Shown: one piece after another, positions 15,495-24,372 of the stretch
Position numbering within the stretch: the first letter of the stretch is position 1
Layout of the letters: every line of letters begins with the position of its first letter
Source of the DNA: Lachnobacterium bovis DSM 14045
GTDB lineage: Bacteria; Bacillota; Clostridia; Lachnospirales; Lachnospiraceae
Length of the DNA: 40,987 bases
Reading direction: 5' to 3'
Assembly: GCF_900107245.1 (NCBI RefSeq)
Contig: NZ_FNPG01000029.1
Location: 1 to 40,987, forward strand
The notes under the pieces: generated by a model
Seen by the model: the letters and a program-made list of their open reading frames with translations, nothing else
The model's database searches: none
Told to the model about the DNA's origin: nothing
Translations under genes and position numbers: made by a program

Positions 15495-16184
15495 ATGAGA
15501 ACACAATACGATAAAGAAATTAAAAAAATGAAAAAGGCCATGTATAGTTGCAAATGTGACAAAGCAGTTGTTAAATCGTGGCTTAAATCTTACGAAAAGA
15601 CACTAAAAAATAAGGACAAAATAATTATTTCTTATAGCCAAGCCAAAATAAACCTTAGAAAAATTGCTGAAGGTTTAAGACAGCTAGATCAGGTTTTATC
15701 TAATAGAAAAGAATGGAGTCCAGTTAAAGATAATCAATATGTTAATTTGATAACAATGCTTAAAGCATTAGAAGATAAGTATTATCATGAACTATTGATA
15801 GATGAAAATGATGCAAATTATAATACGAGATATCATAGTATGATTGAGTTAGCTTTTAAATATAATGATTTTTTGCATAATAGAAGACGAAAAGATGATA
15901 GTGTTATGTTAAAGAGCGAGGTTGAGAATCTGCTTAATTTGACAGATGAAAACTTATTGAAAGAAGATTTATCAGATTTTGAAGTTTCATATTTTCTCAA
16001 TAATAAGGATACAGCGGATTTAGAGGGACTTTCTGTAAGAGAGAAGCAGGAGTTGGTGTCTAGAGTTTATAGAGTTGAGTTTGTAGGTCCAATTAAGGGC
16101 GAAATTGTTAAGATGTATGAGACCCAAAAAGAAGAAGATGCAGAAAATAAAGCACTTCAATTTATTCAATTAGTTACACAATAA
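15495..16184 (+). CDS. Charged helical protein of unknown function
   Basis: Predicted 229-residue cytoplasmic protein, not recognised. ATG 15495 is chosen because AAGGTGAGG lies just before it; the upstream ATG at 15474 has no ribosome site. The first 60 residues are very basic and include MYSCKCDKAVVKSW with two close cysteines. The rest alternates Lys/Glu/Leu-rich stretches likely to be long helices. The C-terminal part includes LSDFEVSYFLNNKDTADLEGLS. There is no signal or membrane segment. It is followed after 12 bases by the DUF1653 gene, with a ribosome site between, so the pair is almost certainly one operon and may act together. Confidence 0.7.
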   Translation: MRTQYDKEIKKMKKAMYSCKCDKAVVKSWLKSYEKTLKNKDKIIISYSQAKINLRKIAEGLRQLDQVLSNRKEWSPVKDNQYVNLITMLKALEDKYYHELLIDENDANYNTRYHSMIELAFKYNDFLHNRRRKDDSVMLKSEVENLLNLTDENLLKEDLSDFEVSYFLNNKDTADLEGLSVREKQELVSRVYRVEFVGPIKGEIVKMYETQKEEDAENKALQFIQLVTQ

Positions 16185-16196
16185 AGGGAGGGCAAT

Positions 16197-17051
16197 ATGA
16201 ATAGACAAAAACCTATAAATGGGGAGTTATACTATCATTTTAAAGGAAAAATGTATCAGATAGTAGGAGTGGCAATACACTCAGAAACAAGAGAAGAATT
16301 AGTAATTTATCAAGCTTTATATGGAGATTTTAAAATATATGCAAGACCGCTAGAAATGTTTATGAGTGAAGTTGATTCTGTAAAATATCCAGATGTTAAA
16401 CAAAGATATAGATTTACAAGAGTAAAAGTAGATGAGTTTGGAAATAAATCATTTATTGAGGAAGATTTTTCGAAAAACAAAAATACAACTATTCCAAACG
16501 TAATTGTTGCTTCAGCTACAGTTGGTGCGGATATAAACAATAATAAAGAAACTCCAATTAAAGAACTAGTTGAAGAGGTTAATAAAAACGAAGAACCCAA
16601 GTTTGCAATTAATACAACTAGTGTAGTAGATGATTTTGATGATGAAAAAGCACAATCATTCAAAAAATCAGTGATTGAAGTTTCTACAAACGTTGGAGAA
16701 ACAGATAACAAAGAACATGAGTTTAAAAACAATATTGAAAAAACGGCTAGAAGAAAATCTCCGATGTTTGATTACAGCAAGAGAAGAGAAGAAGTTGTTG
16801 AAGATGATTACGTTGTTCCTGAAGGCGTAAATCCTAAACTTATTGAATTTTTAGACTCAGATTCATATGAAGAAAGATACAATATACTTGTTTCATTAAG
16901 AGATGAGATAACAGATAAATTAGTAGATGATATTGCAGTTTCAATCGATGTTGTAATACCAGAAGGACCATTATGGCAACGTTATGACGATTTAAAGAGT
17001 GCTTTAAGATTACGTCAGAAGTATGAATTTGCAAATAGACTAAGAAGATAA
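16197..17051 (+). CDS. DUF1653-domain protein with long C-terminal extension
   Basis: Predicted 284-residue cytoplasmic protein. Residues about 7-75 match DUF1653: ELYYHFKGKMYQIVGVAIHSE, then YQALYGDFKIYARPLEMF, a small beta-rich domain usually found alone or with short tails. Here a long acidic low-complexity linker (about 85-200) leads to a C-terminal helical segment from about 205 on, with FLDSDSYEERYNILVSLRDEI and a Tyr/Leu/Arg-rich end. SD GGGAGGGCAAT precedes the ATG. It is the second gene of a two-gene unit with the unknown helical protein. The role of DUF1653 is not established, so none is given. No clear plus-strand terminator follows. Confidence 0.8.
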   Translation: MNRQKPINGELYYHFKGKMYQIVGVAIHSETREELVIYQALYGDFKIYARPLEMFMSEVDSVKYPDVKQRYRFTRVKVDEFGNKSFIEEDFSKNKNTTIPNVIVASATVGADINNNKETPIKELVEEVNKNEEPKFAINTTSVVDDFDDEKAQSFKKSVIEVSTNVGETDNKEHEFKNNIEKTARRKSPMFDYSKRREEVVEDDYVVPEGVNPKLIEFLDSDSYEERYNILVSLRDEITDKLVDDIAVSIDVVIPEGPLWQRYDDLKSALRLRQKYEFANRLRR

Positions 17052-17130
17052 AATGCATATTGTGCAAAAGCAGAGTGAGTAATAAGAAGATAAAAAGTTA
17101 ATAGGGTAGCTAAAAAATATAAAAAAAGCA

Positions 17131-17170
17131 AATACTACAGCTTATTTTAAAAGTATAAGCTTGTAGTATT
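17131..17170 (-). terminator. Terminator of the CYTH gene (minus strand)
   Basis: The 5' arm at 17131-17145 pairs with ATAAGC (17155-17160) and TGTAGTATT (17162-17170), one T being bulged. On the minus strand the stem is followed by TTGCTTTTTTT, a good T tract. The plus strand has none, so it serves the gene at 17184-17633. Confidence 0.8.
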
Positions 17171-17183
17171 CGCAGATAATAAG

Positions 17184-17633
17184 TTAAATAAGTTTTTTGC
17201 TAAGATTACTGTTGTGGTATTTGTTAGAAAAAGTTACATCTTCGCCAAACCATGAAGGTGGTACGAAGGCGTTTGCAGCTTCAATTGAGTCAAATTCAAC
17301 TTCGACAAGCATTAAAGAATCAAGTTTTCCGTGGAAAACATCAAGCTCAGCAGTAAGATTATTTTCTAAGGGAATGAGGTATCGTGTTTTTTCAATTAAA
17401 ATACCATCAATTTTCGAAGAAAGCTGATTATACGATTCTTTTGTTAGAGGAAGATTATATTCTTCTCTGGCCATCAAACCTTCGCCTTTGTATGTTAAGG
17501 TGTATTTATCATTAGATTTGCGAATTCTAACGACAGGAGAGGTACATAAATATCCTTGAGATATTTCCTTTTTTTCGAAGGAAGATAAGTCAAAAGGAAT
17601 TTTAGTTAATAAATATTTTTTTTCTATTTCCAT
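17184..17633 (-). CDS. CYTH-domain (triphosphate tunnel) protein
   Basis: Small cytoplasmic protein of 149 residues with the CYTH fold, whose members bind triphosphates in a charged beta-barrel tunnel. The N-terminal EIEKKYLL is the conserved ExExK motif. Further charged strands follow: VVRIRKSNDKYTLTYKGEG, YLIP, AELDVFHGKL and LVEVEFDS. This matches the bacterial ygiF-like/thiamine-triphosphatase-like branch in length. Family members include triphosphatases and class IV adenylate cyclases; the substrate here is not predictable. AAAGGAG precedes the start on the minus strand. It is divergent from the DJ-1 gene, with 73 bases between. Confidence 0.87.
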   Translation of the reverse strand: MEIEKKYLLTKIPFDLSSFEKKEISQGYLCTSPVVRIRKSNDKYTLTYKGEGLMAREEYNLPLTKESYNQLSSKIDGILIEKTRYLIPLENNLTAELDVFHGKLDSLMLVEVEFDSIEAANAFVPPSWFGEDVTFSNKYHNSNLSKKLI

Positions 17634-17706
17634 GATATGCTCCTTTAGTTTTTATATACTAATTTTAGCAAAAAAAACATATTTTTAAAAGAAAGAAGGT
17701 AGAATT

Positions 17707-18261
17707 ATGAGCAAAATTGGAATTTTTATGGCTGATGGATGTGAAGAAATAGAGGGTTTAACAGTTGTAGATTTATTGAGAAGAGCATCTATAGAAGTAG
17801 AAATGATATCTATAGGTGATAGCAAAATGGTAAAAGGTTCTCATGGAATAAAGTTTGAAGCTGATAAATTAAAAACAGAAGTCGACATGAATTCATTTGA
17901 TGGAGTCGTTTTACCAGGAGGAATGCCAGGAACAAAGAATTTAGAAAAAAATGAATTTGTTCAAGAAACATTAAAGAAATTTAATAATGAAAATAAATTG
18001 ATTGCAGCAATTTGTGCAGCGCCAAGTGTTTTAGCAGGACTTGGTTTATTAAAAGGCAAAAAAGCAACATCTTATCCAGGTTTTGATGTAAAGATGCAAG
18101 AATCAGTTTACTTAGAAAATCATGTTGTTGTTGATGGCAATATAATAACAAGTAGAGGTGTTGGAACTGCAATTGAATTTGCACTTGAAATTACAAAATA
18201 TTTCACAGATGAACAGACAACAATTAATCTAGCAGAAAGTATTGTTTTTCAAACAGCATAA
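17707..18261 (+). CDS. DJ-1/PfpI family protein
   Basis: Cytoplasmic protein of 184 residues, the usual size for DJ-1/YajL-type proteins. The N-terminal strand IGIFMADGCEEIEGLTVVDL carries the conserved Glu that hydrogen-bonds the reactive cysteine. VLPGGMPG follows. The nucleophile elbow is LIAAICAAPSVLAG, with the Cys near residue 100. SRGVGTAIEFALEI is the typical C-terminal block. Relatives are linked to oxidative-stress protection and glyoxalase or deglycase activity, all debated. AGAAGGT upstream supports the start. It stands alone, ahead of the tig promoter. Confidence 0.9.
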   Translation: MSKIGIFMADGCEEIEGLTVVDLLRRASIEVEMISIGDSKMVKGSHGIKFEADKLKTEVDMNSFDGVVLPGGMPGTKNLEKNEFVQETLKKFNNENKLIAAICAAPSVLAGLGLLKGKKATSYPGFDVKMQESVYLENHVVVDGNIITSRGVGTAIEFALEITKYFTDEQTTINLAESIVFQTA

Positions 18262-18275
18262 TTAAAAAATCATAA

Positions 18276-18304
18276 TTGCAAATTATAGATACCTATGATA
18301 TAAT
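18276..18304 (+). promoter_or_regulatory. Promoter of tig (and probably clpP)
   Basis: TTGCAA (18276-18281) and TATAAT (18299-18304) are spaced 17 bases apart. The expected start near 18311 gives a leader of about 140 bases with three hairpins. No other good promoter appears before clpP. Confidence 0.83.
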
Positions 18305-18318
18305 GCATAAATGACTGT

Positions 18319-18411
18319 AGTGGTCGCAGTATGCCCATTTTACTGAAGTGACCACTTTAGAGACACTTCTGTATTAAACAGAAGGAAATGAGCGTTGAAG
18401 CGGCATGCCGC
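18319..18411 (+). promoter_or_regulatory. Structured three-hairpin leader of tig
   Basis: Hairpin 1: AGTGGTC (18319-18325) pairs with GACCACT (18350-18356), and CAGTA (18327-18331) pairs with TACTG (18341-18345) inside. Hairpin 2: TTCTGT (18367-18372) pairs with ACAGAA (18378-18383). Element 3: GCGGCATGCCGC (18400-18411) is a perfect 12-base palindrome. No T tract follows any of them. The cluster ends 20 bases before the ribosome site. No known riboswitch was recognised. Confidence 0.6.
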
Positions 18412-18449
18412 ATCGATCTATGATATATTTAAGGAGGACAATAGTAATA

Positions 18450-19802
18450 ATGAGTGTACAGGTCGAAAATTTAGAAAAAAGCATGGCTAAACTTACTATT
18501 GAAGTTTCAGCTGAAGAATTAGAGAAAGCATTAGATACAGTATATAAAAAACAAAAGAATAGCATCAATATTCCAGGATTCCGTAAAGGTAAAGCTTCAA
18601 GAAAAGTTATCGAGAGAATGTATGGTAAAGAAGTATTCTTCGCAGATGCTTCAAATATCTTAATGCAGAATCATTATCCAGAAGCTGTTAAAGAAAGTGG
18701 ATTAGATATCGTATCTAGACCAGTTGTTGATGTAGAACAAATGGAACAGGGTAAACCATTTATCTTCACAGCAGAAGTGGCTGTTAGACCAGAAGTTACA
18801 TTAGGAAAATATATGGGAGTTACAGTAACAAAGATTGATACATCAGTATCAGACGACGAAGTTGCTGAAGAACTTGAAAACCAAAGAAATAAAAATGCAA
18901 GAACTGTAGATGTTACAGATCGTGCAATCGCTGAAAATGATACAGCAGTTATCGATTTCGAAGGATTTGTTGATGGCGAAGCTTTTGAAGGCGGAAAAGG
19001 AACAGATTATGAATTAGTAATCGGATCTCATTCGTTCATCGATACATTCGAAGATCAGTTAGTAGGTAAAAACGTAGGAGATGACGTTGAAGTTAACGTA
19101 ACATTCCCAGAAAAATACCAAGCTGAAGAATTAGCTGGTAAACCAGCATTATTCAAAGTTTCAATCAAAGGAATCAAAGCCAAAGAACTTCCTGAATTAA
19201 ATGATGAGTTTGCTCAGGATGTATCTGAATTTGATACACTTGATGAGTACAAAGAAGATATTAAGAAAAATTTACAAGAGAAAAAAGATAGCGAAGCTAG
19301 AAAAACAAAAGAAGACGAAGCTATCAAAAAGATTATTGATAAATCAAAAATGGAATTACCAGAAGCAATGGTTGATACACAGTGTGAAACAATGGTTGAA
19401 GAATTTGCTCAGAGAATTCAGCAGAGTGGATTATCAATGGATCAGTACTTACAGTTCTCAGGTATGACATTAGATAAATTAAAAGAACAGGTTCGTCCAG
19501 AAGCTGTATCTAGAATCCAGGGAAGCTTAGTATTAGAGCAGATTGCTAAAGAAGAAAACATTGAAGTATCAGATGATGATATTAATGCAGAAATTGAAAA
19601 AACAGCTAAAATGTACAATATGGAAGCCGATAAACTCAAAGAGTATATGTCAGATGATGACAAGAAATCTATGAGCAATCAGATTAAAATCCAGAAAGCT
19701 GTTGAATTAGTAATGGATAATATTAAAGAGAGAGCTAAAGCTAAAACAAAAAAAGAAAAAGAAGCTGAAGCAGCTGCAGCAGCAGAAAAAGAATCTAAAT
19801 AA
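18450..19802 (+). CDS. tig: Trigger factor, ribosome-associated chaperone
   Basis: Chaperone of 450 residues that binds nascent chains at the ribosome exit. The N-terminal domain has GFRKGKASRKVIERMYG, the ribosome-docking signature. The FKBP-type prolyl isomerase domain has AVIDFEGFVDGEAFEGGKG and ends near FKVSIKGIKAKELPELND. The C-terminal helical domain holds the substrate cradle, and the tail is rich in Lys, Glu and Ala. The start is ATG 18450, with AAGGAGGA at 18431-18438; an in-frame ATG at 18405 lies inside the structured leader and lacks a ribosome site. clpP follows, so folding and degradation genes are linked, a common Gram-positive arrangement. Confidence 0.96.
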   Translation: MSVQVENLEKSMAKLTIEVSAEELEKALDTVYKKQKNSINIPGFRKGKASRKVIERMYGKEVFFADASNILMQNHYPEAVKESGLDIVSRPVVDVEQMEQGKPFIFTAEVAVRPEVTLGKYMGVTVTKIDTSVSDDEVAEELENQRNKNARTVDVTDRAIAENDTAVIDFEGFVDGEAFEGGKGTDYELVIGSHSFIDTFEDQLVGKNVGDDVEVNVTFPEKYQAEELAGKPALFKVSIKGIKAKELPELNDEFAQDVSEFDTLDEYKEDIKKNLQEKKDSEARKTKEDEAIKKIIDKSKMELPEAMVDTQCETMVEEFAQRIQQSGLSMDQYLQFSGMTLDKLKEQVRPEAVSRIQGSLVLEQIAKEENIEVSDDDINAEIEKTAKMYNMEADKLKEYMSDDDKKSMSNQIKIQKAVELVMDNIKERAKAKTKKEKEAEAAAAAEKESK

Positions 19803-19823
19803 TCTTTCATATAAAAGCTTAAG

Positions 19824-19855
19824 CAATAGACTGGTTCTTAGGGACCGGTCTATTG
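19824..19855 (+). promoter_or_regulatory. Intercistronic hairpin between tig and clpP
   Basis: CAATAGACTGGT (19824-19835) pairs with ACCGGTCTATTG (19844-19855) in a 12-bp stem with one G-U pair. Purines, not T residues, follow, so it looks like a processing or stability hairpin rather than a full terminator. Confidence 0.6.
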
Positions 19856-19880
19856 GACTATAAAAAAGGAGGGGTATTTT

Positions 19881-20465
19881 ATGAGTTTAGTACCTTATGT
19901 CATTGAACAAACAAGTAGAGGCGAAAGAAACTACGACATTTATTCTCGTTTATTAAAAGATAGAATAATTTTCTTGGGTGAAGAAGTTAATGAAACTACA
20001 GCAAGTTTGGTAGTGGCTCAATTATTATTCTTAGAATCAGAGGATCCAGGAAAAGATATTCACTTGTATATCAACTCTCCTGGTGGTATGGTAACTAGTG
20101 GAATGGCAATTTATGATACAATGCAATATATTAAATGTGATGTATCAACAATATGTATTGGTTTAGCTGCAAGTATGGGTGCATTTTTATTAGCAGGTGG
20201 AGCTAAAGGAAAGAGATTTGCACTTCCTAATGCAGAAATTATGATTCACCAACCTTCTGGTGGAGCAAAGGGACAAGCAACAGAAATCGAGATTGCGGCA
20301 GAAAATATCCTCAAAACTAAGAAAAAGTTAAATGAGATTCTTGCTGAAAACACAGGAAAACCATATGAACAAGTAGCAGCAGATACAGAACGTGATCATT
20401 ATATGACTGCTCAGGAAGCATTAGAGTATGGATTAGTTGATGAGGTAATTACAACTAGAAAATAA
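19881..20465 (+). CDS. clpP: ATP-dependent Clp protease proteolytic subunit
   Basis: Serine protease subunit of 194 residues that forms the two-ring chamber fed by ClpX. The catalytic triad is at the usual positions: Ser98 in GLAASMGAF, His123 in IMIHQPSGG and Asp172 in TERDHYMT. The N-terminal axial loop region begins [16 protein letters not shown]. The hydrophobic handle helix is also present. SD AAAAGGAGGGG. It lies 78 bases after tig, probably cotranscribed, and 115 before clpX, its partner. Confidence 0.97.
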   Translation: MSLVPYVIEQTSRGERNYDIYSRLLKDRIIFLGEEVNETTASLVVAQLLFLESEDPGKDIHLYINSPGGMVTSGMAIYDTMQYIKCDVSTICIGLAASMGAFLLAGGAKGKRFALPNAEIMIHQPSGGAKGQATEIEIAAENILKTKKKLNEILAENTGKPYEQVAADTERDHYMTAQEALEYGLVDEVITTRK

Positions 20466-20479
20466 TAAGCAATATTGTA

Positions 20480-20524
20480 TTTTGAGAGGGTACCCTAATT
20501 TTGAATTTTAGGATGCCCTCAAAA
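20480..20524 (+). terminator. Hairpin after clpP, possible partial terminator
   Basis: Arms 20480-20498 and 20508-20524 form a long stem with a bulge and one mismatch (TTTTGAG pairs with CTCAAAA at the base). The T tract after it is poor (CGTTTATTAT). It may reduce read-through from clpP to clpX or protect the upstream message. Confidence 0.55.
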
Positions 20525-20580
20525 CGTTTATTATATGATGAGTAATTTATTTATAAGAAGATATATTATGGAGAGGTAAT

Positions 20581-21843
20581 ATGGCAGGAAAGATGGATGA
20601 TAAAATAAGATGTTCTTTTTGCGGAAAGACACAAGATCAGGTTCATAGATTAATATCGGGACCAAATGGCGCATTTATTTGTGACGAATGTATAGATATT
20701 TGTGCAGAAATATTAGATGAAGAAGGTTATGGCTCAAATGACCTAGGAATTAGTGAAGTTTCGGAAGATATTAATTTATTAAAGCCAGAAGAAATCAAGA
20801 GCTTTTTAGATGACTACGTAATCGGTCAGGAAAGAGCAAAGAAGGTTTTATCAGTAGCTGTATATAACCATTATAAGAGAATTATGAATGGTAAGAAATT
20901 AGATGTCGAATTACAAAAGAGTAATGTTTTAATGTTAGGACCAACTGGTTCAGGTAAAACATTATTAGCACAGACATTAGCAAGAATTATAAATGTTCCA
21001 TTTGCAATAGCAGATGCTACTTCATTAACAGAAGCAGGTTATGTAGGTGAAGATGTAGAGAACATTTTGTTAAAACTAATTCAAGCAGCAGATTACGATA
21101 TTGAAAGAGCACAATACGGTATAATTTATATCGATGAAATAGATAAGATTACTAAAAAATCTGAGAACCGTTCAATAACAAGGGATGTTTCTGGTGAAGG
21201 TGTTCAACAGGCGCTTTTAAAGATTTTGGAAGGTACAGTAGCTTCAGTTCCTCCACAGGGTGGAAGAAAACATCCACAGCAGGAATTAATTCAAATTGAT
21301 ACTACAAATATTTTATTTATTTGTGGTGGAGCGTTTGATGGATTAGAAAAAATTATTGAAACAAGAAAAGATGAATCTACAATTGGATTTAATGGATTTT
21401 TAAAATCAAATACAAATCTATCAAGATCATTCAAGAGTGCATTGCCACAGGATTTCGTTAAATTTGGTTTGATTCCTGAATTTATTGGTCGTGTGCCAAT
21501 TACAGTAGCTTTAGATGAGCTTGATAAAGAAGCATTGGTAAGAATAATAACAGAACCAAAGAATTCATTAACAAAACAGTACCAGAAATTATTTGAACTT
21601 GATGATGTTCAATTGACATTTGATGAAGATGCAATTGATGAAATCGCAGAAGCATCATTAAAAAGAGCAACAGGTGCACGTGGCTTGAGAGCTATTATGG
21701 AGAATATAATGTTAGATATTATGTATAAAATTCCATCAGATGATAGCATTAAGAAGTATAACATTACAAAAGAAATTGTCAAAGAACGTTTAAAAGAAGC
21801 AAGCCAGGATGAACCAAAGTTTGTTTTAAAAAAGACATCGTAG
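20581..21843 (+). CDS. clpX: ATP-dependent Clp protease ATP-binding subunit ClpX
   Basis: Hexameric AAA+ unfoldase of 420 residues that delivers substrates to ClpP. The N-terminal zinc domain has CSFCGK and CDECID (Cys11, 14, 34, 37). Walker A is GPTGSGKT and Walker B region [10 protein letters not shown]. The GYVGED pore loop and the IGF motif that docks on ClpP (STIGFNGF) are visible. Sensor 2 lies in [17 protein letters not shown]. It follows clpP and precedes lon, from which it is separated by a clear terminator. Confidence 0.98.
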   Translation: MAGKMDDKIRCSFCGKTQDQVHRLISGPNGAFICDECIDICAEILDEEGYGSNDLGISEVSEDINLLKPEEIKSFLDDYVIGQERAKKVLSVAVYNHYKRIMNGKKLDVELQKSNVLMLGPTGSGKTLLAQTLARIINVPFAIADATSLTEAGYVGEDVENILLKLIQAADYDIERAQYGIIYIDEIDKITKKSENRSITRDVSGEGVQQALLKILEGTVASVPPQGGRKHPQQELIQIDTTNILFICGGAFDGLEKIIETRKDESTIGFNGFLKSNTNLSRSFKSALPQDFVKFGLIPEFIGRVPITVALDELDKEALVRIITEPKNSLTKQYQKLFELDDVQLTFDEDAIDEIAEASLKRATGARGLRAIMENIMLDIMYKIPSDDSIKKYNITKEIVKERLKEASQDEPKFVLKKTS

Positions 21844-21863
21844 TATAATAAGTTATAAATGGT

Positions 21864-21893
21864 AAAGGGGGTTCAAATAAAGACCCCCTTTTT
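21864..21893 (+). terminator. Terminator after clpX
   Basis: AAAGGGGGT (21864-21872) pairs with ACCCCCTTT (21883-21891), the T run continuing to 21893. The G+C-rich core makes it a strong stop between clpX and lon. lon therefore needs its own promoter; TATAAT at 21918-21923 is a candidate -10 with a weak -35. Confidence 0.9.
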
Positions 21894-21985
21894 GTTTTAT
21901 GTAATGATAGAAAAGTTTATAATAAAAGAGAGTTATATATGAGTATTATATAAGAGAAAGTTTTTGGAAAAATCAAGGAGATAAA

Positions 21986-24328
21986 ATGGAGAAAATAGAT
22001 TTTAATGAAGCAGAGTTAATTGTTAGTAAGGCAACTTTACCGACAATTACTCTAAGAGGAATTGTAGCATTTCCAAGTACAGTGGAATCATTTGAATTAA
22101 TTAGAGAAACTTCTAAAAATGCAACTAAAAAGGCATTAGAAACCAATAGTCAAGTGTTTTTAGTTACACAAAAAAATGCATCAGAAGAAGATCCAAAACA
22201 GGAAGACTTATATCAGATAGGTGTAGTTGCAAAAATAGAACAAAAAGTAAAAATAGATGATGATACAGAACGTATTATTATTTCAGGGTCATATAGAGCA
22301 AAGATGACTGAATTGAAAGAAGCAGAAGGTTATTTAGAAGCGACAGTTGAAGAAATTCAGGAATCAAGTTTAGAAGATTCTGTTAAGAATGAAGCATTAA
22401 TTGAGGGCGTAGTAAGTATATTTTACAAGTATGCATCAACAATAAATAAAAAAGTTGATGAAATAAAAAAAATAATAAGTGTATTTGATAGTATTGGAGT
22501 TTTAATAGACAATATAGCGTATTCTTTGCCAGTTAGACCTGAGAAGAAACAAGCTATTTTAGAAGCAATAGATATAGATGAACGCTATGAAGAAATTATA
22601 GCGTTGTTTGTAAATGAAATAAATAAACTGGAAATTCTTAATGAATATAAAGAAAAGGTTAACGAAAAAGTAGACAAACATCAAAAAGAATATATTTTAA
22701 GAGAACAACTTGCTGTTATTCGTTCAGAATTAGGCGAAGATTTAACAGAGGATGTTATAGAGAATTACAGAAAAAAATTAAAAAAATTAAAGCTTAATAA
22801 AGAGATAACAGATAAAATTAACAAAGAAATATCAAGACTAAAAATGATGGGCCCAGGTGCACCGGATTCAGCTTTACAACGTACATATATTGAAACAGTA
22901 TTAGATTTTCCATGGAAAAAGAAAACAAGAGATAATAAAGATATCAATCATGCCAAAGAAGTTTTAGATAAAAGACACTATGGAATGGAAAAAGTAAAAG
23001 AAAGAATTATAGATTATTTAGCTGTCAGAAATCTTACTCAAAAGGGTGAGGCGCCAATTATTTGTTTGGTAGGACCTCCAGGAACAGGTAAAACAAGCAT
23101 TGCAAAATCAGTTGCAGAAGCACTTGGTAAGAAATACGCAAGAATAAGTTTAGGTGGAGTAAGAGACGAAGCAGAAATTCGAGGACATAGAAGAACTTAT
23201 TTAGGCTCAATGCCTGGTCGAATTATTACAGCAATTAATACCACACAATCAAGAAACTCTTTGATTTTGTTGGATGAAATTGATAAAGTAAGCAAAGACT
23301 TTAAGGGTGATACATCAGCTGCACTTTTAGAGGTTTTAGATCCAGAGCAAAATTCTAAATTCGTAGATCATTATATAGAGGTACCGGTTGATTTATCTGA
23401 TATTTTGTTTATTGCTACAGCCAATTCATTACAAGATATATCACGTCCATTATTAGATAGAATGGAAGTAATTGAAGTTTCTTCATACACAGAAAATGAA
23501 AAATTGCATATTGCTAGAGAACATTTATTAGGTAAACAAATGAAAGTAAATGGTCTAAAAGCCGAAAACATGAATATAGATGATGATGCTTTACTTTTGT
23601 TGATAAGAAGTTATACAAGGGAAGCTGGCGTTAGAAATCTTGAAAGACAAATTGGAAAAGTTTGTCGAAAAGTTGCAAGAAAAGTTTATAATAATCAAGA
23701 ATTATCCATTAAAGTTGGAACTGATGAAATAAAAGATTATCTTGGAAAAGAAATTTATACATTTGATTCAAAAAATGAAGAAGATGAAGTTGGAATTGTT
23801 CGAGGTTTAGCTTGGACAGCGGTTGGTGGAGATACTCTTGAAATTGAAGTTAATACAATGCCTGGTAAAGGTACATTCAAGTTGACGGGACAGTTAGGCG
23901 ATGTTATGAAAGAATCTGCGCAGGCGGGTATAAGCTATATAAGATCAATGAGTAAAGAATATGGTATTTCAGATGATTATTTTGAAAAAAATGATATTCA
24001 TATTCATATTCCTGAAGGTGCTGTTCCTAAAGATGGTCCTTCAGCAGGCGTAACTATGACAACAGCAATGTTATCAGCAATAAAAAAAATACCTGTTAGA
24101 GCGGATGTTGCTATGACAGGAGAAATAACTATCAGAGGTAGAGTATTGCCTATAGGTGGTTTAAAAGAAAAAATCTTAGCAGCAAAGAATGCTAGGATTA
24201 AAACAGTATGTGTTCCAGAAAAGAATAAAGCAGATATTTTCGAATTGTCAAATGAGATAACAGATGGAATAGAGATTGTTTTTACAAAACATATAAAAGA
24301 AGTACTTGATGTTGCATTTGTAAAATAA
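21986..24328 (+). CDS. lon: ATP-dependent protease Lon
   Basis: Protease with AAA+ and serine-lysine protease domains in one chain, 780 residues. The N-terminal substrate-binding LAN domain covers about 1-200, starting LPTITLRGIVAFPSTVESFE. A coiled-coil helical region follows, with YILREQL. Walker A is GPPGTGKTS and Walker B ILLDEIDKV. In the protease domain the nucleophile is in KDGPSAGVTMT and the Lys in LKEKILAAKNA. SD CAAGGAGAT. It degrades misfolded and some regulatory proteins. engB follows at 44 bases, the frequent lon-engB pairing of Firmicutes. Confidence 0.97.
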   Translation: MEKIDFNEAELIVSKATLPTITLRGIVAFPSTVESFELIRETSKNATKKALETNSQVFLVTQKNASEEDPKQEDLYQIGVVAKIEQKVKIDDDTERIIISGSYRAKMTELKEAEGYLEATVEEIQESSLEDSVKNEALIEGVVSIFYKYASTINKKVDEIKKIISVFDSIGVLIDNIAYSLPVRPEKKQAILEAIDIDERYEEIIALFVNEINKLEILNEYKEKVNEKVDKHQKEYILREQLAVIRSELGEDLTEDVIENYRKKLKKLKLNKEITDKINKEISRLKMMGPGAPDSALQRTYIETVLDFPWKKKTRDNKDINHAKEVLDKRHYGMEKVKERIIDYLAVRNLTQKGEAPIICLVGPPGTGKTSIAKSVAEALGKKYARISLGGVRDEAEIRGHRRTYLGSMPGRIITAINTTQSRNSLILLDEIDKVSKDFKGDTSAALLEVLDPEQNSKFVDHYIEVPVDLSDILFIATANSLQDISRPLLDRMEVIEVSSYTENEKLHIAREHLLGKQMKVNGLKAENMNIDDDALLLLIRSYTREAGVRNLERQIGKVCRKVARKVYNNQELSIKVGTDEIKDYLGKEIYTFDSKNEEDEVGIVRGLAWTAVGGDTLEIEVNTMPGKGTFKLTGQLGDVMKESAQAGISYIRSMSKEYGISDDYFEKNDIHIHIPEGAVPKDGPSAGVTMTTAMLSAIKKIPVRADVAMTGEITIRGRVLPIGGLKEKILAAKNARIKTVCVPEKNKADIFELSNEITDGIEIVFTKHIKEVLDVAFVK

Positions 24329-24372
24329 AAATATGCATAAATATATTTATGCCGATAAATAGAGGAAAAAAT

